Under the pieces are notes generated by a model. It made no database searches. It saw nothing but the letters and a program-made list of their open reading frames with translations, and was not told the origin of the DNA. 10,216 nucleotides of DNA from JBEAUL01 sp041161475 (GTDB lineage: Bacteria > Pseudomonadota > Gammaproteobacteria > UBA6186 > Azoamicaceae): positions 1-10,216 of the forward strand of contig JBEAUL010000104.1 of NCBI GenBank assembly GCA_041161475.1. Direction: 5' to 3'. This document shows positions 8,300 through 10,216 of this stretch, one piece after another. The number at the start of each line of letters is the position of its first letter. The stretch's first letter is position 1. Position numbers and translations under genes: made by a program.

Positions 8300-8393
8300 G
8301 TGAAGATCTCCCGTATTTTCTATCTTATTTAGATGACTCATTATCCGAGGCCAAGCCCAAAAACACCACTAACCCCTTCAAATTTTCACACCC

Positions 8394-8422
8394 AGGATAG
8401 CCGTTTTTAACCCCCCAAGCAA
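8394..8422 (-). promoter_or_regulatory. Weak candidate promoter for the aminotransferase
   Basis: On the minus strand TTGCTT (8422-8417, 3/6) and TATCCT (8399-8394, 4/6) are separated by 17 nt, giving a start near 8387 and a leader of about 88 nt to the TTG at 8299. The hexamers are poor. The rest of 8342-8529 shows no other gene, repeat or hairpin that I can support. Confidence 0.22.
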
Positions 8423-8529
8423 TCCACAGAGATGCAGGCAAAATCTCTCCATATCAGCGCCCCACAACCAACCCCATACCCTTTTACTACCTGTTTTGAA
8501 TCTAAGGCAAAAAACCGACTATTTAGGGC

Positions 8530-8557
8530 TTGACGCTTAACCCCAATTTAGGATAAC
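8530..8557 (+). promoter_or_regulatory. Promoter of tRNA-Asn
   Basis: TTGACG (8530-8535, 5/6 to -35) and GATAAC (8552-8557, 4/6 to -10) are 16 nt apart. Initiation would fall around 8563-8565, a few bases before the mature tRNA 5' end at 8569, which is a common arrangement for a stand-alone tRNA gene. Confidence 0.65.
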
Positions 8558-8568
8558 ATGCCTCTCAT

Positions 8569-8644
8569 TCCCCGGTAGCTCAGTCGGTAGAGCAAGTGGC
8601 TGTTAACCACTGGGTCGGCGGTTCGAGTCCGTCCCGGGGAGCCA
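8569..8644 (+). tRNA. tRNA-Asn (anticodon GTT)
   Basis: The 76-nt cloverleaf folds completely. The acceptor stem TCCCCGG (8569-8575) pairs with CCGGGGA (8634-8640), followed by discriminator G and an encoded CCA. The D arm is at 8578-8593. The anticodon stem AGTGG/CCACT encloses loop CTGTTAA with anticodon GTT at 8602-8604. The T arm carries TTCGAGT (8622-8628). It decodes AAC and AAU. The integrase gene 208 nt downstream suggests that its 3' half is an integration target. Confidence 0.97.
8622..8644 (+). other. Putative attachment site (att) in the tRNA-Asn 3' end
   Basis: P4-type integrases typically recombine within the T loop to CCA end of a tRNA gene, and the element restores that end. 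The integrase at 8853 reads away from the tRNA on the same strand, the usual orientation for the int-proximal junction. No second copy of this 3' end occurs elsewhere in the window, so the core limits are inferred. Confidence 0.4.
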
Positions 8645-8749
8645 GATAGCTTACTATTTTAATTCCCAAACACCCTTATTTGTTCGTAACTCATTGATTC
8701 TTATAGCGTTTCCATGGATAGGTGCAGCTACAATTATTCTCATCCAACC

Positions 8750-8779
8750 TTAAGATTTCCCATAAATCCGTGGTATCTT
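8750..8779 (+). promoter_or_regulatory. Candidate promoter of the integrase gene
   Basis: TTAAGA (8750-8755, 4/6) and TATCTT (8774-8779, 4/6) are separated by 18 nt, and a TGG just before the -10 gives an extended -10 motif. A start near 8786 would give a leader of about 67 nt and would lie inside the TTGGGTGA repeat pair. Pattern match only. Confidence 0.3.
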
Positions 8780-8798
8780 TGGGTGAAGGATTGGGTGA
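8779..8798 (+). repeat. Tandem direct repeat TTGGGTGA x2, period 12
   Basis: Two exact copies of TTGGGTGA (8779-8786 and 8791-8798) are spaced by AGGA. Same-face spacing of about one helical turn, between the tRNA and int, would suit arm-type integrase binding sites or an operator over the int start. With only two 8-mers, chance cannot be excluded. Confidence 0.4.
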
Positions 8799-8852
8799 GT
8801 AAATTACGTCCCTCAACCTGCCAAAGAAGGCCAGTAACTTGAGGTAGATGTA

Positions 8853-10040
8853 ATGTTAACTGACTTAAAACTAAAGAACCTAAAATCAACAACCAAGAAA
8901 ACACGATACACCGATCGGGATGGTTTAACGCTAGAGCATTGGCCCAGCGGAACGAAATCCTTTATCTTTCGCTTTCAGTGGCAAGGAAAACCACAGACAC
9001 TTACCTTAGGCAGATACCCCGCCATGAGCCTCGCTCAGGCACGCGAATTCATCGACAAATACAATATCCTGCTAGACCAAGGGATAGACCCCAGAGCCGC
9101 TTTAAAGGCCGAAGAAGAAACCAGACCGACCTTAAAATTTATTACTGAATCCTGGTTCGAGAAATATAAACCCAATTGGCGCGAATCTACCTTAAGGTCG
9201 CATAAGCGGAGCGTTTACCGCGATATTATACCGTTTCTAGGCGATAAGCTGCTGGATGACATCACCAAGGCCGATTTGTTGGCCATCATTCGCCCACACG
9301 AAGAACAAGGGCATTATGAGATAGCCCACCGCCTACACGATCGACTAAAAGCGATCTTCGATTACGCACTGGCAGCCAGCCTTACTTCAAACTATCCCTT
9401 CTTAGGCCTTAAAAAAGCCCTCACCCCCAAACCAAAAATCAAAAACCAATTGTGCATTAATCCCAATGAAGCACACCAAATGCTTGCTGCTTTAAAACAA
9501 GGCAAGGCCAACACAGTGATAAAACTGTATGTTGAGCTGCTGGCCCACGTATTTGTCCGCCCCCGTGAATTACGTCTGGCCAAATGGAGCGAATTTAATC
9601 TGCAAGATGCTGAATGGCATGTCCCGACTGAACGAATGAAGATGGATGCCCCCCACTGGGTGCCTATTTCATCTCAGGCAATGAAGATAATAAAAGAGTT
9701 GCGACTGCTAACCGGATTCACTCCCTACTTATTCACGTCTCCAGGTGCGAAAAGCACCCAACCCATCAGCGAGACCTGTGCGCGAAAACTGTTGCATAAG
9801 ACGGGCTACAAGGGCCGTCACACCCTACATGGCTTTAGGGCCTTGGCGTCCACCGTGCTGCATGAACAAAGCGATTTTCGCATGGACGCTATAGAAGCGC
9901 AAATGGGTCATAAAATTCAGGGCGTCCGGGGCGTTTACCTACGGGCAGATTTTAAACAGGAGCGTAGGGCATTGATGGAGTGGTATAGCAGTTGGTTAGT
10001 AGCCAATCAAGGTGTGAGAGAAGCAAAAAAATGTCAATAG
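8853..10040 (+). CDS. Tyrosine recombinase / integrase, P4 type
   Basis: This 395-residue site-specific recombinase would integrate and excise a mobile element by strand exchange through a covalent phosphotyrosine. The N-terminal 85 residues match the DUF4102 arm-binding domain (YTDRDGLTLEHWPSGTKSFIFRF then LTLGRYPAMSLAQAR). A SAM-like core-binding domain occupies about 95-190, and the catalytic domain follows. The catalytic set is complete: R236 (VRPRELRLAKW), K263 (ERMKMD), H326 and R329 (LHGFR), H353 (MGHK) and nucleophile Y362 (RGVYLRAD). The ATG at 8853 has GAGG 8 nt upstream and the length is normal, so the gene appears intact. It lies 208 nt downstream of tRNA-Asn in the same orientation, the usual setting for a tRNA-integrated island. 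An unrecognised gene starts 11 nt after its stop, possibly co-transcribed. Confidence 0.95.
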   Translation: MLTDLKLKNLKSTTKKTRYTDRDGLTLEHWPSGTKSFIFRFQWQGKPQTLTLGRYPAMSLAQAREFIDKYNILLDQGIDPRAALKAEEETRPTLKFITESWFEKYKPNWRESTLRSHKRSVYRDIIPFLGDKLLDDITKADLLAIIRPHEEQGHYEIAHRLHDRLKAIFDYALAASLTSNYPFLGLKKALTPKPKIKNQLCINPNEAHQMLAALKQGKANTVIKLYVELLAHVFVRPRELRLAKWSEFNLQDAEWHVPTERMKMDAPHWVPISSQAMKIIKELRLLTGFTPYLFTSPGAKSTQPISETCARKLLHKTGYKGRHTLHGFRALASTVLHEQSDFRMDAIEAQMGHKIQGVRGVYLRADFKQERRALMEWYSSWLVANQGVREAKKCQ

Positions 10041-10051
10041 GAGCTATGAAA

Positions 10052-10216
10052 ATGTTTTCAATTATTAGGAAGGATATTGAGCCTCATCTGCAACAAAAAT
10101 TTATTGAAGAAGAAGTTTATAGAGTAGGTGTGGATCTATTTAAATTATTAGGATATTGGCTAGACAAACAGTGGGTCATGGACTTACTGTTTGATTGGAG
10201 TAATTATGTCGAACTT
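10052..10216 (+). CDS. Unrecognised protein, N-terminal 55 codons only (runs off right edge)
   Basis: An open frame begins right behind the integrase and continues to the window edge. I chose the ATG at 10052 because AGGAG (10039-10043) is 8 nt upstream; another in-frame ATG at 10046 is only 2 nt from it. The visible part begins MFSIIRKDIEPHLQQKF and continues with an acidic EEE cluster and an amphipathic Leu/Trp-rich helix (about residues 28-48). No signal peptide or known motif is visible. The DNA is more AT-rich than the integrase gene. Its Shine-Dalgarno overlaps the integrase stop codon, so the two genes may be co-expressed as the first cargo of the element. Function unknown. Confidence 0.65.
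   Translation, partial: MFSIIRKDIEPHLQQKFIEEEVYRVGVDLFKLLGYWLDKQWVMDLLFDWSNYVEL

Noticed and set aside
8939..9148. Plus-strand 69-codon frame inside the integrase gene
   Set aside because: It is a shifted frame of the integrase without its own ribosome site or family features.

Overview
The window looks like part of a gammaproteobacterial chromosome with low-to-moderate GC (about 40-45% by eye). The closest feel is a host-associated Legionellales/Coxiella-type lineage. That placement is an inference from gene content, codon use and a large effector-like protein; no marker here proves it.

Layout. (1) 1-625, minus strand: the N-terminal 208 codons of an AT-rich gene I do not recognise, running off the left edge. 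(2) 718-2709, minus: uvrB, the nucleotide excision repair damage-recognition helicase-like subunit, complete, with its start corrected to 2709. (3) 2710-2811: a short divergent regulatory region. (4) 2812-6651, plus: a 1279-residue protein of unknown family. It contains only two lysines but about 98 arginines, has a Pro/Thr/Gln/Asn-rich low-complexity middle and a strongly acidic C-terminus. (5) 6653-7099, plus: a 148-residue protein resembling the DUF6314 family, starting 1 nt after the stop of the previous gene and so almost certainly in the same operon. (6) 7109-8299, minus and convergent: a complete class I (I-beta type) aspartate aminotransferase, probably starting at a TTG. (7) 8569-8644, plus: tRNA-Asn(GTT) with its own promoter. 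(8) 8853-10040, plus: a P4-type tyrosine recombinase just downstream of the tRNA, followed at 10052 by the start of an unrecognised gene that runs off the right edge.

How it fits together. uvrB and the aminotransferase are housekeeping genes. The tRNA-Asn/integrase pair marks the probable left junction of an integrated genomic island whose cargo lies mostly beyond position 10216. The most striking item is the lysine-depleted large protein. A 1279-residue protein with Lys almost fully replaced by Arg, next to genes with ordinary Lys content, is what one would expect of a protein that must avoid ubiquitination in a eukaryotic host (an effector, a toxin or a ubiquitin-system enzyme). That function is an inference; the composition is seen directly.
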